Origin: Candidatus Kapaibacterium sp.
Lineage (GTDB): Bacteria; Bacteroidota; Ignavibacteria; Kapaibacteriales; UBA4661
Reading direction: 5' to 3'
Length of the DNA stretch: 64,000 nt
NCBI GenBank assembly: GCA_025455065.1
Contig: JALONG010000016.1
Span: 1-64,000, forward strand
How positions within the stretch are numbered: position 1 is the first letter of the stretch; each line of letters starts with the position of its first letter. This document shows, piece by piece, positions 48,381 to 58,176 of this stretch. The position numbers and the translations under genes were made by a program. The notes under the pieces were generated by a model, which saw only the letters and a list, made by a program, of their open reading frames with translations, did not search any database and was not told the origin of the DNA.

Positions 48381-48456
48381 TGGCACAGACATTTTTGTCT
48401 GTGCGTAGTCCTTGAACATAGCGCTGATACTCGCACAGGCAGAAATGCTTGTGCCA
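48381..48456. repeat. REPIN-like palindromic element, copy 2
   Basis: TGGCACAGACATTTTTGTCT at the left and the complement TGGCACAAGCATTTCTGCCT at the right form inverted arms about 28 bases apart. The arms match copies 1 and 3 except that TGGC replaces TAGC. It lies between the TonB receptor gene and the 7TMR-DISM kinase gene. Confidence 0.82.
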
Positions 48457-48501
48457 ATGAAAGGTTCTCAATGCTTCATCTGTATAATGACTAATAGCAA
48501 T

Positions 48502-50673
48502 TCAAAACTTTACGGTTATCCCGCCATAGAAGGCGCGTCCGGGAAACATCGGTAAAGAATTGATACGACGTGTAACATCAGGAATCCAGATATTGTCAGC
48601 ATTCAAAAGGTTTTCTCCGCGTAGGTTGAGGATAAAATGCGGTAAACCTCGCAGGTCTGCAATTTCGGAAATATCAAGGTTTACCTGAGCGCTGAGAAGG
48701 CTGAATGCGGTTGCGGCGGGATTTACCACCGGTGTGGGCATAGCCCCCATTTGCATTGGTGGAATCAAAGGCGCAGCATTGTACACATTAAAAAGGCTCA
48801 CTGCAATGCCGTTTTTATTGTCATAGCCAAAGCCTGCTTTGAGCATAACCGACGAAAGCAAGGTTATATCGCGTGAAGAATGTCCGTCTTGCGTTCCTCC
48901 GTTGGTCTGGTACGACACCGAACCAAGAATATAGACCTCGTTGAAAGGAGCGTATTTTGCCTCAAACTCCGCGCCTTCAAGTTGGAAGGTGAGATAATTT
49001 TGCGTAACGTTATTTGGTGGCTGTCCGGGAGGTGCGATATTACGCGGCGCGATAAGATTCGATTGCCATGTCCGATAATACACTGCTGCAATGCGCATAT
49101 TTGCTTGTTCCCAGAAAATTTCTCCGTCAAGGGATTCATTGGTCTCCGGGCGCAAGCGAGGATTCCCTCTAGCATTCATGGAAAGCGTAAAATTCTCAAA
49201 CCCTGAAGCAGCCCTGAAAGCCTGACCGTAAAAGGCTTTGATACCAAATTCAGAGGTGATGTTCCAAATTGCAGCCACGCGCGGCGACACATCCGCATCA
49301 ATGTTTACAGCCTTATTGAACTGCGCTCCCACGCGGAGTTTCAGGTTTTCAAGCGGCTGCCATTGCGCTTCGGCGTAGGCACTCCACCAAATTTGGTTGT
49401 ACTCCGGCACAAGCACATTCCCTGTTGTGGCAGATGTACCAATACCGCTCCGAGCGTGAGCCACGCCGCCAAGCAATAACTGAAGCGTCTTTTGGGGTTT
49501 GTAGGCGATGGTCAGTTCTGCAAGCGCGTCATTCGATTGCAAAATTTCCACGTGCCGCGTGTTGTAGAGATTCAGCGTACCATTCACAGAGGCGCTTAAA
49601 ACCTCGCTAAACTCGTGTGTATAGCCAATGTCGGCGTTGAGGGTGCGGTTTGTCAGCAGTATCTGTGGGCGACGCGCCTCCGGTCCAAGCGTTGCGGCGG
49701 CATAGTCCGTCGCAAAAATTTGTGCCTTGAAACCGCCCAGCGAAGCCGTCAGCATCCCACTAAGCGAGCGTTGGTAAGGATTATAGGTAATCCGGGCGGG
49801 CGGGCGATTACCAATAGGTTGCAGAGAAAACGGCACATTCCACGTTGTGTTATTGTTATTGTAGAGCAAACCCGCATCAATTCTTGCTTCACCGAGTGAT
49901 GTTGGAAGTGAAACTCCCACATTTCCCGTAGCTGAAACGGTTCCGTTGCCACCGCCTAGTATGCTCAAAGACGCTCCATTACTTGTTTTCGTGATGATAT
50001 TCACTGTTCCCGTAAACGCATTTGTGCCATACAACACCGAACCGGGACCGCGCAAAACTTCAATCTGTTCCACTGAAGCAAGCGGAAAGCCGTTCAGTGC
50101 TTGTGCGTAGATTCCTCCAAACAGCGATTCCCGAAGCGGACGACCGTTTATCAAAATCAAAATATGCTTAGACGTAATGGTGCGATATAAATCGCCCCGC
50201 ATCGTGATATTTTCTTGATAAAGCGTCGTTCCGAAAAGTTGAATAGAAACCACGTAGTTCAGCGCGTCGGCAAGTGTTCGTGCGCCAAAAAGTTCCATTT
50301 CTTTTGCCGTGATGACCGAGATTACGCCCGGAGCATCGTTCAGCGTTTCATTCGTCTTAGAGGCAGTATTGACGAGGAGTTTCAGCAGTTCATCCACCGA
50401 CGAAACGCCTACGATGGAAGATAATTCTGTGAGTTCTTCCAGCGATAACGCGCTTAATTCCTCGAACTTCATGGAAAGAATTTGCTTGCGAGTTGGTTTC
50501 GTTTTGAATACCCGCTCTTCAGCCGCTTGTTTGCTTGCTGGTGCGAGAGTCTGTGCGAAAAGTGTGTCCGAAAAACTATGAAGAACAAAACTCATCACAA
50601 AGAAACACAACATACCTCTGAGCCTTACAAAATAAGGCTTGATGGGCAGTATGCTATGATGAACGTTTGTCAT
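48502..50673 (-). CDS. TonB-dependent receptor, second of tandem pair
   Basis: A 723-residue outer-membrane receptor. After a signal peptide (MLCFFVMSFVLHSFSDTLFA) there is a helical pre-plug segment (TRKQILSMKFEELSALSLEE and VDELLKLLVNTASK). The plug domain shows APGVISVITAKEMELFGART, ILILINGRPLRES and VEQIEVLRGPGSVLYGTNAF. A 22-strand barrel of about 500 residues ends with the aromatic terminus FYGGITVKF. No TonB box is obvious. It starts 15 bases after the stop of a paralogous receptor, so both are co-transcribed. Receptors with this pre-plug region are often encoded beside YfiR proteins, as here. The cargo (siderophore, vitamin or glycan) cannot be told. The first Met (50673) is used; Met21 is an alternative. 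Confidence 0.92.
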   Translation of the reverse strand: MTNVHHSILPIKPYFVRLRGMLCFFVMSFVLHSFSDTLFAQTLAPASKQAAEERVFKTKPTRKQILSMKFEELSALSLEELTELSSIVGVSSVDELLKLLVNTASKTNETLNDAPGVISVITAKEMELFGARTLADALNYVVSIQLFGTTLYQENITMRGDLYRTITSKHILILINGRPLRESLFGGIYAQALNGFPLASVEQIEVLRGPGSVLYGTNAFTGTVNIITKTSNGASLSILGGGNGTVSATGNVGVSLPTSLGEARIDAGLLYNNNNTTWNVPFSLQPIGNRPPARITYNPYQRSLSGMLTASLGGFKAQIFATDYAAATLGPEARRPQILLTNRTLNADIGYTHEFSEVLSASVNGTLNLYNTRHVEILQSNDALAELTIAYKPQKTLQLLLGGVAHARSGIGTSATTGNVLVPEYNQIWWSAYAEAQWQPLENLKLRVGAQFNKAVNIDADVSPRVAAIWNITSEFGIKAFYGQAFRAASGFENFTLSMNARGNPRLRPETNESLDGEIFWEQANMRIAAVYYRTWQSNLIAPRNIAPPGQPPNNVTQNYLTFQLEGAEFEAKYAPFNEVYILGSVSYQTNGGTQDGHSSRDITLLSSVMLKAGFGYDNKNGIAVSLFNVYNAAPLIPPMQMGAMPTPVVNPAATAFSLLSAQVNLDISEIADLRGLPHFILNLRGENLLNADNIWIPDVTRRINSLPMFPGRAFYGGITVKF

Positions 50674-50687
50674 TCTTCAAAAAACGA

Positions 50688-52754
50688 TTAAAATTTGACA
50701 ATAATGCCACCATAAATGCCGCGTCCGGGCGAGAGTGGTAGCGCATTGGTATTCGCTCCCGGATTCGGATACCACTTTTCTTCATTCAACGCATTTTCAA
50801 TACGAAGATTCAGAATAATATGTGGTAACCCTGACAAATTCAGGAGTTCTACAATGTCGGCATTGATGTTTGCGGTCAAAAAGTGATAGGGGCGCGGAAT
50901 CGGATTCGGGGTGAAATTATTTGTATTTCGCAATCCGTATTCACCCGTATAGATGTAAAAAATGCTTGCAGACAGCCCGTCGTGGTTATCGTATCCTGCG
51001 CCAAATTTTACGGTCAGATTCGGTGTTGGGGCGGAAGTAGCAATTGTACTATTGAGCAAATTCCTTTGCAACAGCACCGAACCAAGCAGATACAGGTCAT
51101 TCGACGGTGCAACTTTGCCTTCAAATTCTATGCCCTCCATTTGATACTGCCCTTGATTAACAGGTGTATTGCGGTTTCCGACGCGCCCCGTGGGAGTAAT
51201 AACATCGGTTTGCAACCCATTGAAGTATGCCAGAGAAAGGCGCGTTTGCGAGGTTTCCCAGAACAATTCCGCATCAATCGTCGCAACTTTTTCAGGGCGT
51301 AAATTCCTATTTCCGACTGAAACCGGACCATCCAAAAACATTTCAAACGCAGACGGGGCACGGTATGCCTGACCGTACAATGCTTTGAGACCAATTTCGG
51401 GTGTGAAATTGACAATAACATTCAAGCGGGGAACAATGTCGAAATCCGTCAATTCCGGCTTGTTTACTTGCACTCCGGCACTCAGGCGCAGTGCCTCTAA
51501 TGGCTGCCATTGCGCTTCGGCGTAGCCGGTAAACCAAAGTTGATTATACGGAGCAATCAGTATAATAGCGCTGTTCGCAGCGTTCACGATTGTTCCTTGC
51601 CGCGCATTAAGAAAGCCGCCCAGCAGGAATTTGAAATTTTGATTGGGTTCGTAATAATTTGTCAGTTCCAAAATAAAATCTTGAGCATTGGTGCGGCTTT
51701 CGTAAGCGGATTGGTAGTGCTTTGCCGTAAAATTCAGCGACGACGAAAACGCATCGGTAAATTGATGTTTGTACCCCGCATCAGCACTGACGCTCAGGAT
51801 AGTATGTTCAATCGTCGGAAAAACAGGCGTAATGCCCAAAACTGTTGCGGAGTAATTGGTGATGGAGGCTTGTGCGTGGAAACCGCCTATTTCTGCCGTT
51901 ACTAAGCCGCTCAGTGCCTGACGTGAGGGCGTATAGGTGTTGGTAGTGAGCGGTACATTCCCGGCTGCACGAGCGCGATAGGGGACGCTCCAATCGTTGC
52001 GATTGTGGTAATATGCCGCTGCGCTCAATTTCAGGTCACCGAGTGTAGTCGGAAGGTTCACTCCGCTTTGTGCTGAAGCCGTTATCGTACCAAATGAACC
52101 TGCACGAGCCGTAAGTATGGTGTTGAAAGTGGATTTGGTGATAATGTTTACCGTGCCGGTAAATGCGCCTGTTCCATACAACACCGAGCCGGGTCCGCGC
52201 ACTAACTCAATCCGCTCAATCGCATGAATCGGAAAGCCCGTCAGAATTTCGGTGTAAATCCCTCCGATGAGTGTTTCCCGCATCGGGCGACCATTGAGCA
52301 GAAAAAGAACGTGATTGTTGGTCAGACCTTGCGAGGTTTCACCGCGCAGATGGAGGTTTTCGGGGTAGAGAAAATTTGTACCGAGATTCACCGAAACCAT
52401 GTAATTCAGCACATCTTCGAGCGTTTGTGCGCCAAAAAGTTCGATTTCTCGTGCTGTAATCACCGACACAATGCCGGGCGCGTCGTTTAAGCGTTCATTT
52501 GTCTTGGAAGCAGTATTGACGAGGAGTTTCAAGAGTTCATCAACAGATTGCACACCGACAATCGCTGACAATTCCGTGAGTTCTTGTAGCGACAAGGCGC
52601 TTAAATCCTCGAACTTCATCGCAAGAATCTGCTTGCGTGTGGGTTTGGTTTTGAAAGAATGGTTGGTTGTTTGTGTAGTATCTTGCTGCGCGGGAAGTGT
52701 TGGTGAGGCATAGATTGTCGCAAAACTTATCGTAATAAGTACCAGAAACAGCAT
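50688..52754 (-). CDS. TonB-dependent receptor, first of tandem pair
   Basis: A 688-residue outer-membrane receptor paralogous to the next gene. A signal peptide (MLFLVLITISFATIYA) is followed by the same pre-plug helix (TRKQILAMKFEDLSALSLQE; VDELLKLLVNTASK). The plug is APGIVSVITAREIELFGAQT, VLFLLNGRPMRETLIGG and IERIELVRGPGSVLYGTGAF, and the barrel ends IYGGIIVKF. The pre-plug segment is more alike between the two receptors than the barrel strands, which suggests a shared partner and different ligands. The open frame runs 74 codons further up to 52976, but this crosses a REPIN repeat (52810-52937) and is not coding in my view. The YfiR-like gene lies upstream on the same strand. Confidence 0.92.
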   Translation of the reverse strand: MLFLVLITISFATIYASPTLPAQQDTTQTTNHSFKTKPTRKQILAMKFEDLSALSLQELTELSAIVGVQSVDELLKLLVNTASKTNERLNDAPGIVSVITAREIELFGAQTLEDVLNYMVSVNLGTNFLYPENLHLRGETSQGLTNNHVLFLLNGRPMRETLIGGIYTEILTGFPIHAIERIELVRGPGSVLYGTGAFTGTVNIITKSTFNTILTARAGSFGTITASAQSGVNLPTTLGDLKLSAAAYYHNRNDWSVPYRARAAGNVPLTTNTYTPSRQALSGLVTAEIGGFHAQASITNYSATVLGITPVFPTIEHTILSVSADAGYKHQFTDAFSSSLNFTAKHYQSAYESRTNAQDFILELTNYYEPNQNFKFLLGGFLNARQGTIVNAANSAIILIAPYNQLWFTGYAEAQWQPLEALRLSAGVQVNKPELTDFDIVPRLNVIVNFTPEIGLKALYGQAYRAPSAFEMFLDGPVSVGNRNLRPEKVATIDAELFWETSQTRLSLAYFNGLQTDVITPTGRVGNRNTPVNQGQYQMEGIEFEGKVAPSNDLYLLGSVLLQRNLLNSTIATSAPTPNLTVKFGAGYDNHDGLSASIFYIYTGEYGLRNTNNFTPNPIPRPYHFLTANINADIVELLNLSGLPHIILNLRIENALNEEKWYPNPGANTNALPLSPGRGIYGGIIVKF

Positions 52755-52809
52755 GAGATATTGTGGAAACGCAAAAAACGTTTGACTAGAATATGTAAAA
52801 CGCTCTTCT

Positions 52810-52937
52810 GTAGCACAGACATTCTTGTCTGTGTCCTTAACGCCGAAAGGCGTACATACAAGAAGTTTCCGATAAAAAAACTGTTGAAGATAATACGCTT
52901 CGCGTATAAATGGCACAGACAAGAATGTCTGTGCTAC
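52810..52937. repeat. REPIN-like palindromic element, copy 3
   Basis: The outer arms are GTAGCACAGACATTCTTGTC and its exact complement (GACAAGAATGTCTGTGCTAC), 128 bases end to end. The interior holds two small hairpins, ACGCC-GAAA-GGCGT and ATACGC-TTC-GCGTAT. It sits inside the putative operon between the YfiR-like and first TonB-receptor genes. Confidence 0.9.
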
Positions 52938-52972
52938 AAATGAAGTCTTGGGGAGAAAGTGGCAAATGGGAT

Positions 52973-53500
52973 TCATTGACCGCCCCCTTCCACGACGGTC
53001 GAAAGCCGCAATAAATCGTCCTGCATCTTCAAACCGACGGCTTCGGCAGCTTTTTTATTCACTTCAAATTTTTTATCACCGCTCGGCAAAATACTGATGT
53101 GGCTTCCTTCCCGCGCCATTCCTAAGCCTTTGGTGATGACCAACACAGGTTTTGAGCGCACGGCATCCAGCACACGTTGAAGTTTTTTGCTGTATTGGTC
53201 GGGAAGAAAAATGACGTGGCACGAGGAAAGACCGGAGGTTTCGTCAAACAGGCGTACTTTGATTGTCTGTTCACCCACTTTTTTCCCCGTGAGTGAACGC
53301 TCAATTTGTGCAGCAATATCGGGACTTCCTACAACCCCAATAAGATATTCACCCGACAAACGGTCTGCCGGAAAGCGCACCAATGCTGTCATCTTGAGGA
53401 TATAGAGCGATTCAAACAAGCCCTGCTGCGCAGAGATACTGAATCTTCCTGTGTGGAACAAAACAAGTGAAAGTAGAACTATAAGAAGCCGTTGTTTCAT
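52973..53500 (-). CDS. YfiR-like periplasmic protein (DUF4154)
   Basis: A 175-residue protein with a signal peptide (MKQRLLIVLLSLVLFHTGRF) and the YfiR/DUF4154 pattern. This includes LKMTALVRFPADRLSGEYLI at the N-terminus, GVVGSPDIAAQIERSL, LSSCHVIFLPDQYSKKLQRV, VLVITKGLGMAREGSHISIL and the C-terminal KFEVNKKAAEAVGLKMQDDL. In Pseudomonas, YfiR is a periplasmic repressor of the diguanylate cyclase YfiN. In many other bacteria YfiR-like proteins are encoded with TonB receptors and sensor kinases, as here, and their role is less clear. The frame is open upstream from a GTG, but AGGG before the ATG at 53500 and the signal peptide set the start. It is probably the first gene of the receptor operon. 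Confidence 0.82.
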   Translation of the reverse strand: MKQRLLIVLLSLVLFHTGRFSISAQQGLFESLYILKMTALVRFPADRLSGEYLIGVVGSPDIAAQIERSLTGKKVGEQTIKVRLFDETSGLSSCHVIFLPDQYSKKLQRVLDAVRSKPVLVITKGLGMAREGSHISILPSGDKKFEVNKKAAEAVGLKMQDDLLRLSTVVEGGGQ

Positions 53501-53726
53501 ACTCACCCTAAAAAAAGTAGTAATAGCGCGGTTTACAGCCACAACAAGCAGTAATGAATCTGCCAAAATACAACGAAGTCTTTGCTTTGCCAAACAAGAA
53601 ATAGCGAGTGTGTTTTCTTGGAAAGCATAGCCAAGAATCAAGAAAAAACCTTGCACCGCGTGAAAACTTTTCGCAGATTCGCGCCAATCATTGTGTGTGA
53701 AGTATTCGCTATTCTCAAGGAGAGGA

Positions 53727-56700
53727 ATGAGGATGAAAATGATTGTTCAAAAGAAAAGTCAAGAAATAGTCGTTGTATTCTTGTGGTTCGTGGTGATGCT
53801 TTTTTGTGGACAAGGAGTAAGCGAAGCACAGGAGAAAATCCAACGAACCTCACAAACACTCAATCCCACGAAAGCCATGACGCAATATCATCACGACGTT
53901 TGGTCGCGTGATGAGGGACTGCCGTCGAATAGTATTTTGACATTGCATCAAGCATCGGACGGATACATTTGGTTCGGCACGTTTGACGGTTTGGTGCGGT
54001 TTAACGGCATCAACTTTACGGTGTTCAGCAAGGCAGTTACCGACGGTATTAACAATAACGGAATGTGGAGCATCGTCGAGACGCAGGAAAAAGGTCAATC
54101 GGTGCTATGGATAGGCACAAATGGGGGCGGGCTGTTGCGGTATGCAAATGGCGTATTTACGACCTTTGGCGTAAAAGAAGGGCTTCCCGCCGATGTTGTT
54201 TTGTCGTTGCGTGTCGCTTCGGACGGTACACTGTGGATTGGGACAAGGAAAGGTTTAGCACGGATGCAAAACGGCGTGATTACTGCCTTCGGAAAAGAGC
54301 AGGGCGTTCCGGCAGCACCCGTGAATGCACTTGTGGAAGACCAATCGAAAACACTCTGGATTGCATCGGCGCAAGGATTGTTTCAATTTGCCGGAGGCAA
54401 GGCACAAAGCGCTTTTCAAGGCATTTCGGGAAGTGATTCCCTTCTGAAAACTCCCGTCAAAGCCTTGTTTGAAGATTCACGCGGAACATTGTGGATAGGA
54501 ACACTTGGAAAGGGCTTATTTGCTGCAAAAGACGGTAGGAATGCTCAATCGCTGGAGCGTATAACAACGGCAAACGGGCTTGCCGACAACCGCATTCAAG
54601 CGCTCACCGAAGATGCCGCAGGAACGCTGTGGATAGGCACAACGGGAGGGCTTTCAAGGCTTCGTGTCGGTGAAAATGTAATAGCCAAAACGCTTGACAA
54701 TTATACCAAAAAAGAGGGTTTGACCGACAATCAAGTTTGGTCGCTTATGGCTGACCGCGAAGGCAGTCTCTGGGTTGGGACGTATCGTGGGGGATTACAT
54801 CGCTTCAAAAACGGGAAATTTCTCACGTACACCACGCAAGAAGGATTGGTGGACGATTACACCTACGCAGTGCATGAAACCTCGCGTGGCGAACTGTGGA
54901 TAGCTACAGCCGAAGGCGCAAGCCGCTTTGCAAAGGGAACGTTTACGAATTTTACCAAAGCAAACGGTTTGCCGGACAATATGGTGCGCAGCATCACCTC
55001 AAGTGCCGATGGTGAAACGGTTTGGTTGGGGACATATCAGGGGTTATGCCGCTTGCAGGGCGAAAAAATTACAGTGTTTTCCACCAACGAAGGATTACCG
55101 GAAAACCGCGTCAGAACGCTCTTTCTTGATGGTGAAGGAACATTGTGGATAGGCACAAACGCTGGTTTTGCGCGGCTTCGTGGCGGTGCATTGGAAACAA
55201 TTACCGATGCAAACGGCGTTTTGAAAGGCACTTCGATTATCGGTATTGTTCCTGCGAAAGACGGTTCGTTGCTTATTTCTACCGAAGGCAAGGGTTGGTG
55301 CCGCTTTCAGAATGGTAGCATTGTTGAGCATTTGACGACTAAACAGGGCTTGGCTTCAGACGTGGTGATGTGCTCTTTTCAGGATGCCGACGGCACGGTG
55401 TGGATTGCGACCAATGCAGGCTTTTATCGTTGGAAAAACAAGGTTTTATCGGCTCTGACGCTGAAAGATGGCTTGCAAAGCGAATCTGTCTATACGATGT
55501 TGGAAGACAAGCAAGGAATGTTCTGGCTTGGGGGCAACGACGGGATTCAACTTGTAGTAAAGCAGGATTTGAACACTATTGCCGATGCAAAAGCCGCGAA
55601 TCAAGCAGTGAAGCCATTTTCGGCGCGACTCTTTGGAAAGTGGGACGGTATGAAAAACAGCCAAGTAAGCGCACCATCGCTTGCTTGTGCGACTCGGAGC
55701 GGGATGTTTTGGATTCCGACGCTCAAGGGCATTGTGGGCATTGACCCAAGCAATGTGCAGTATAATCCTTTGCCGCCTCCGGTCAAAATTGAGCGATGTA
55801 TCACTGAGCGCGATACGGCTTTAAGCAGCGTAAATACTGCTTTTGCAGCCGGAACAACCCGTTTTGCCATTGAGTACACGGGGCTTTCCTATCTTGCGCC
55901 GACGCGAGTGCAGTTTCGGGTGAAATTGGACGGTGTTGATGAGGATTGGCAGGACGTAGGAACGCGCCGCGAAGCGCTCTACATGAATCTTGCGCCCGGT
56001 TCTTACACTTTTCGCGTCCGCGCAGCCAATAACGACGGGGTTTGGAACGACGAAGGCGCTGAATTTACGTTTGCGTTGCAGCCGTATTTTTACCAAACAT
56101 GGTGGTTTCGTGGATTGCTTTTGATTGGTGTTATTGCTTGTGGTTTTGCTGCTTACCGATACCGAGAAAACCTTGCTGCAAGGAGGGAAGGCGAGTTACT
56201 TGCTCTTGTGAATGAGCGCACACAAACTATTACCGAAGAAAAAGAAAAAACCGAGTTTGCCCTTGCCGAAGCGCAAAACCTACGACAAGCGGCAGAGCGC
56301 TTGCAGCAACACGCAGAGGCGAAACGCTTGTACCTGAGCGAAAGTGTGCAGTATATTTTGCAGGCGCTGGATGAAGTCGCACAAGGAAATTTAGCCATGC
56401 AATTAGAAATCGCTGAGGCTGCAAACACAAGTATTGATGCGGGTAACAGCGATGTGAACGGTGACATTCACGACCTTTCCGAGGGCATCAATCAAACTAT
56501 TTCGGTCATGCGGGAAATTGTTGCCGGAGTAATGGAAGCATCGGCTTCGGTAGCGGATTCTGGGGAAAATATTTCGCGTTCCGCACAGGTGCTTGCCTCC
56601 TTTGCACAAGAGCAAACGCGCAATGCAGGAACCGTTACAACGTTGATGCAATCTGCTGCGGAGGAGATTGCGCAAAACGCTTCCAGCGTTCAAGCCTCGT

Positions 56701-57362
56701 TGCTTATTGCTTACGATGAGCGGAAAATTGCGCAAGAAGGCGAGAGGAATGTAAACCACACCGTTGAGAAAATCCACGAAATAGCGCGGCTTGTGGAGCG
56801 GTCTTCGGGTAATGTGGCAGAATTAGCGGCACTGAGCGACCATATCAGTGAAATCACCGAAACGATTCAAGGAATAGCCGACCAAACAAACCTTCTGGCG
56901 CTGAATGCTGCGATTGAAGCTGCCCGTGCAGGCGAGCAGGGGCGCGGTTTTGCGGTGGTTGCCGATGAAGTGCGCAAACTTGCCGAAAATACTGCCAAGG
57001 CAACCAAGCAAATTAGCGTAACCATGCGTACAATACAGCAGGAAATCGCGTCCGCCGTTACATCGCTTGCCGAAGGAAAAAAACAAATGGAAGAAGGAGT
57101 GCGCCTTGCAGAGCAGACCAGAGGGACGCTTCAGCGCGTGGTGCAAAGCGCCGACGAAAATGCCAAAGAGATGATGCGTATTTCGCAAATGAGTTTATCG
57201 CAATCGGAACGAAGTGCGCAAAGCCTTGAAAGCATAGAATCTATGCGCTCTGCAACGGAACGCGCCGCGTCGGGCATTAACGAAATCGCCACAGCCGCAG
57301 AAAATCTCCGTTTGCTCACCGAAGCAATGCAAAAGCAAGTTGCGCGGTTTTCGTTGGAGTAA
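53727..57362 (+). CDS. Chemoreceptor with periplasmic reg_prop beta-propeller
   Basis: The 1211-residue protein joins a two-component-type sensor to a chemotaxis output. A signal peptide ([20 protein letters not shown]) is followed by about 14 propeller repeats at about 48-660 ([39 protein letters not shown]). A Y_Y_Y domain lies at about 711-788 ([20 protein letters not shown]) and a TM helix at about 790-812. A coiled coil with a HAMP-like unit ([15 protein letters not shown] ... [12 protein letters not shown]) leads to a full MCP signalling domain, with tip [20 protein letters not shown] and [16 protein letters not shown]. No kinase or receiver is present. AAGGAG before the ATG at 53727 sets the start. 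It is divergent from the YfiR-receptor operon. It probably reports a polymer-type ligand to CheA/CheW; this is inferred from the domains. Confidence 0.93.
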   Translation: MRMKMIVQKKSQEIVVVFLWFVVMLFCGQGVSEAQEKIQRTSQTLNPTKAMTQYHHDVWSRDEGLPSNSILTLHQASDGYIWFGTFDGLVRFNGINFTVFSKAVTDGINNNGMWSIVETQEKGQSVLWIGTNGGGLLRYANGVFTTFGVKEGLPADVVLSLRVASDGTLWIGTRKGLARMQNGVITAFGKEQGVPAAPVNALVEDQSKTLWIASAQGLFQFAGGKAQSAFQGISGSDSLLKTPVKALFEDSRGTLWIGTLGKGLFAAKDGRNAQSLERITTANGLADNRIQALTEDAAGTLWIGTTGGLSRLRVGENVIAKTLDNYTKKEGLTDNQVWSLMADREGSLWVGTYRGGLHRFKNGKFLTYTTQEGLVDDYTYAVHETSRGELWIATAEGASRFAKGTFTNFTKANGLPDNMVRSITSSADGETVWLGTYQGLCRLQGEKITVFSTNEGLPENRVRTLFLDGEGTLWIGTNAGFARLRGGALETITDANGVLKGTSIIGIVPAKDGSLLISTEGKGWCRFQNGSIVEHLTTKQGLASDVVMCSFQDADGTVWIATNAGFYRWKNKVLSALTLKDGLQSESVYTMLEDKQGMFWLGGNDGIQLVVKQDLNTIADAKAANQAVKPFSARLFGKWDGMKNSQVSAPSLACATRSGMFWIPTLKGIVGIDPSNVQYNPLPPPVKIERCITERDTALSSVNTAFAAGTTRFAIEYTGLSYLAPTRVQFRVKLDGVDEDWQDVGTRREALYMNLAPGSYTFRVRAANNDGVWNDEGAEFTFALQPYFYQTWWFRGLLLIGVIACGFAAYRYRENLAARREGELLALVNERTQTITEEKEKTEFALAEAQNLRQAAERLQQHAEAKRLYLSESVQYILQALDEVAQGNLAMQLEIAEAANTSIDAGNSDVNGDIHDLSEGINQTISVMREIVAGVMEASASVADSGENISRSAQVLASFAQEQTRNAGTVTTLMQSAAEEIAQNASSVQASLLIAYDERKIAQEGERNVNHTVEKIHEIARLVERSSGNVAELAALSDHISEITETIQGIADQTNLLALNAAIEAARAGEQGRGFAVVADEVRKLAENTAKATKQISVTMRTIQQEIASAVTSLAEGKKQMEEGVRLAEQTRGTLQRVVQSADENAKEMMRISQMSLSQSERSAQSLESIESMRSATERAASGINEIATAAENLRLLTEAMQKQVARFSLE

Positions 57363-57488
57363 AAACCTTGATTATATCGTGCTTAGAGAACAATTTCGCA
57401 GCTTGAATCGCGTAGAATGGGGATTTTTTCGTAAATTGGGGATTGCTTCACTTTCCTTGTATAGCTTTTGTGAAAAGATTCAGCATCT

Positions 57489-58118
57489 ATGAGCGCTGCA
57501 CCTAAAATTTACCTTCAACCTCACGAATACTTGCAGTCTGAACGAAGTTCCGAAGAGCGGCATGAATACTATGCCGGAAAAATTTACCCGAAAATAGGCT
57601 CAAATTCACGGCATAATCGAATTGTTGGAAGAACCCTGATTGCTTGTATGCAATTACTTGACAATACTGATTTTGAGCCGTTTGCTCTTGATATGCGCAC
57701 AAAAGTTGATTACGGCTACAAGTATCCCGATGTCGTGATTGCTTGCAATCCCCATTTTGAAGATGATGAAATGGATACGCTGACCAATGCGGTTGTCATT
57801 ATCGAAGCGCTTTCTTCTTCCACAGAGCGCTACGACCGCACAACCAAATTCGACCGATACCGCACCATTCCTACGCTGCGGGAATATGTGTTGATTGCGC
57901 AAGCACAGCCGCGCATAGAGCGCTTTTCGCGGATAGACAACCCAAATGTAGCACCGGAACAAACCTTGTGGGCATATCAAGCATGGTCGGGATTGGAAAG
58001 CCGCATTACGCTTGATTCCGTTGATTGTACGTTGGAGGCTGCGGAAATGTACCAAAATATCGAATTTGATGAGACGGAAGCAGACTCGCCATTTGACCTT
58101 CGACGCAAGGTTTCGTGA
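57489..58118 (+). CDS. Uma2-family (DUF820) nuclease-like protein
   Basis: A 209-residue protein of the Uma2/DUF820 family, which has a PD-(D/E)XK restriction-endonuclease fold. It shows [20 protein letters not shown] (N-terminal Glu and Gly), [22 protein letters not shown] (catalytic Asp) and [20 protein letters not shown] followed by [14 protein letters not shown]. These are the main conserved blocks, so the nuclease site looks intact (Asp, then E-x-L in place of the usual E-V-L). The biological role of the family is unknown; it is abundant in cyanobacteria, Chloroflexota and some FCB bacteria. It lies 58 bases before glyA on the same strand. No toxin-antitoxin partner is seen. Confidence 0.88.
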   Translation: MSAAPKIYLQPHEYLQSERSSEERHEYYAGKIYPKIGSNSRHNRIVGRTLIACMQLLDNTDFEPFALDMRTKVDYGYKYPDVVIACNPHFEDDEMDTLTNAVVIIEALSSSTERYDRTTKFDRYRTIPTLREYVLIAQAQPRIERFSRIDNPNVAPEQTLWAYQAWSGLESRITLDSVDCTLEAAEMYQNIEFDETEADSPFDLRRKVS

Positions 58119-58176
58119 GGCGTGTAACCATTTTTCTTTGACCAATTATTCTTGTTTCATTGTTATTGCAAAAATC

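Noticed and set aside
52973-53500. Complete YfiBNR system
   Set aside because: Neither a YfiN-type diguanylate cyclase nor a YfiB/OmpA-like lipoprotein is encoded nearby; only the YfiR-like part is supported.
58012-58176. 55-codon N-terminal extension of glyA overlapping the Uma2 gene
   Set aside because: The serine hydroxymethyltransferase family starts at the Met at 58177; the upstream part reads the Uma2 gene in another frame.
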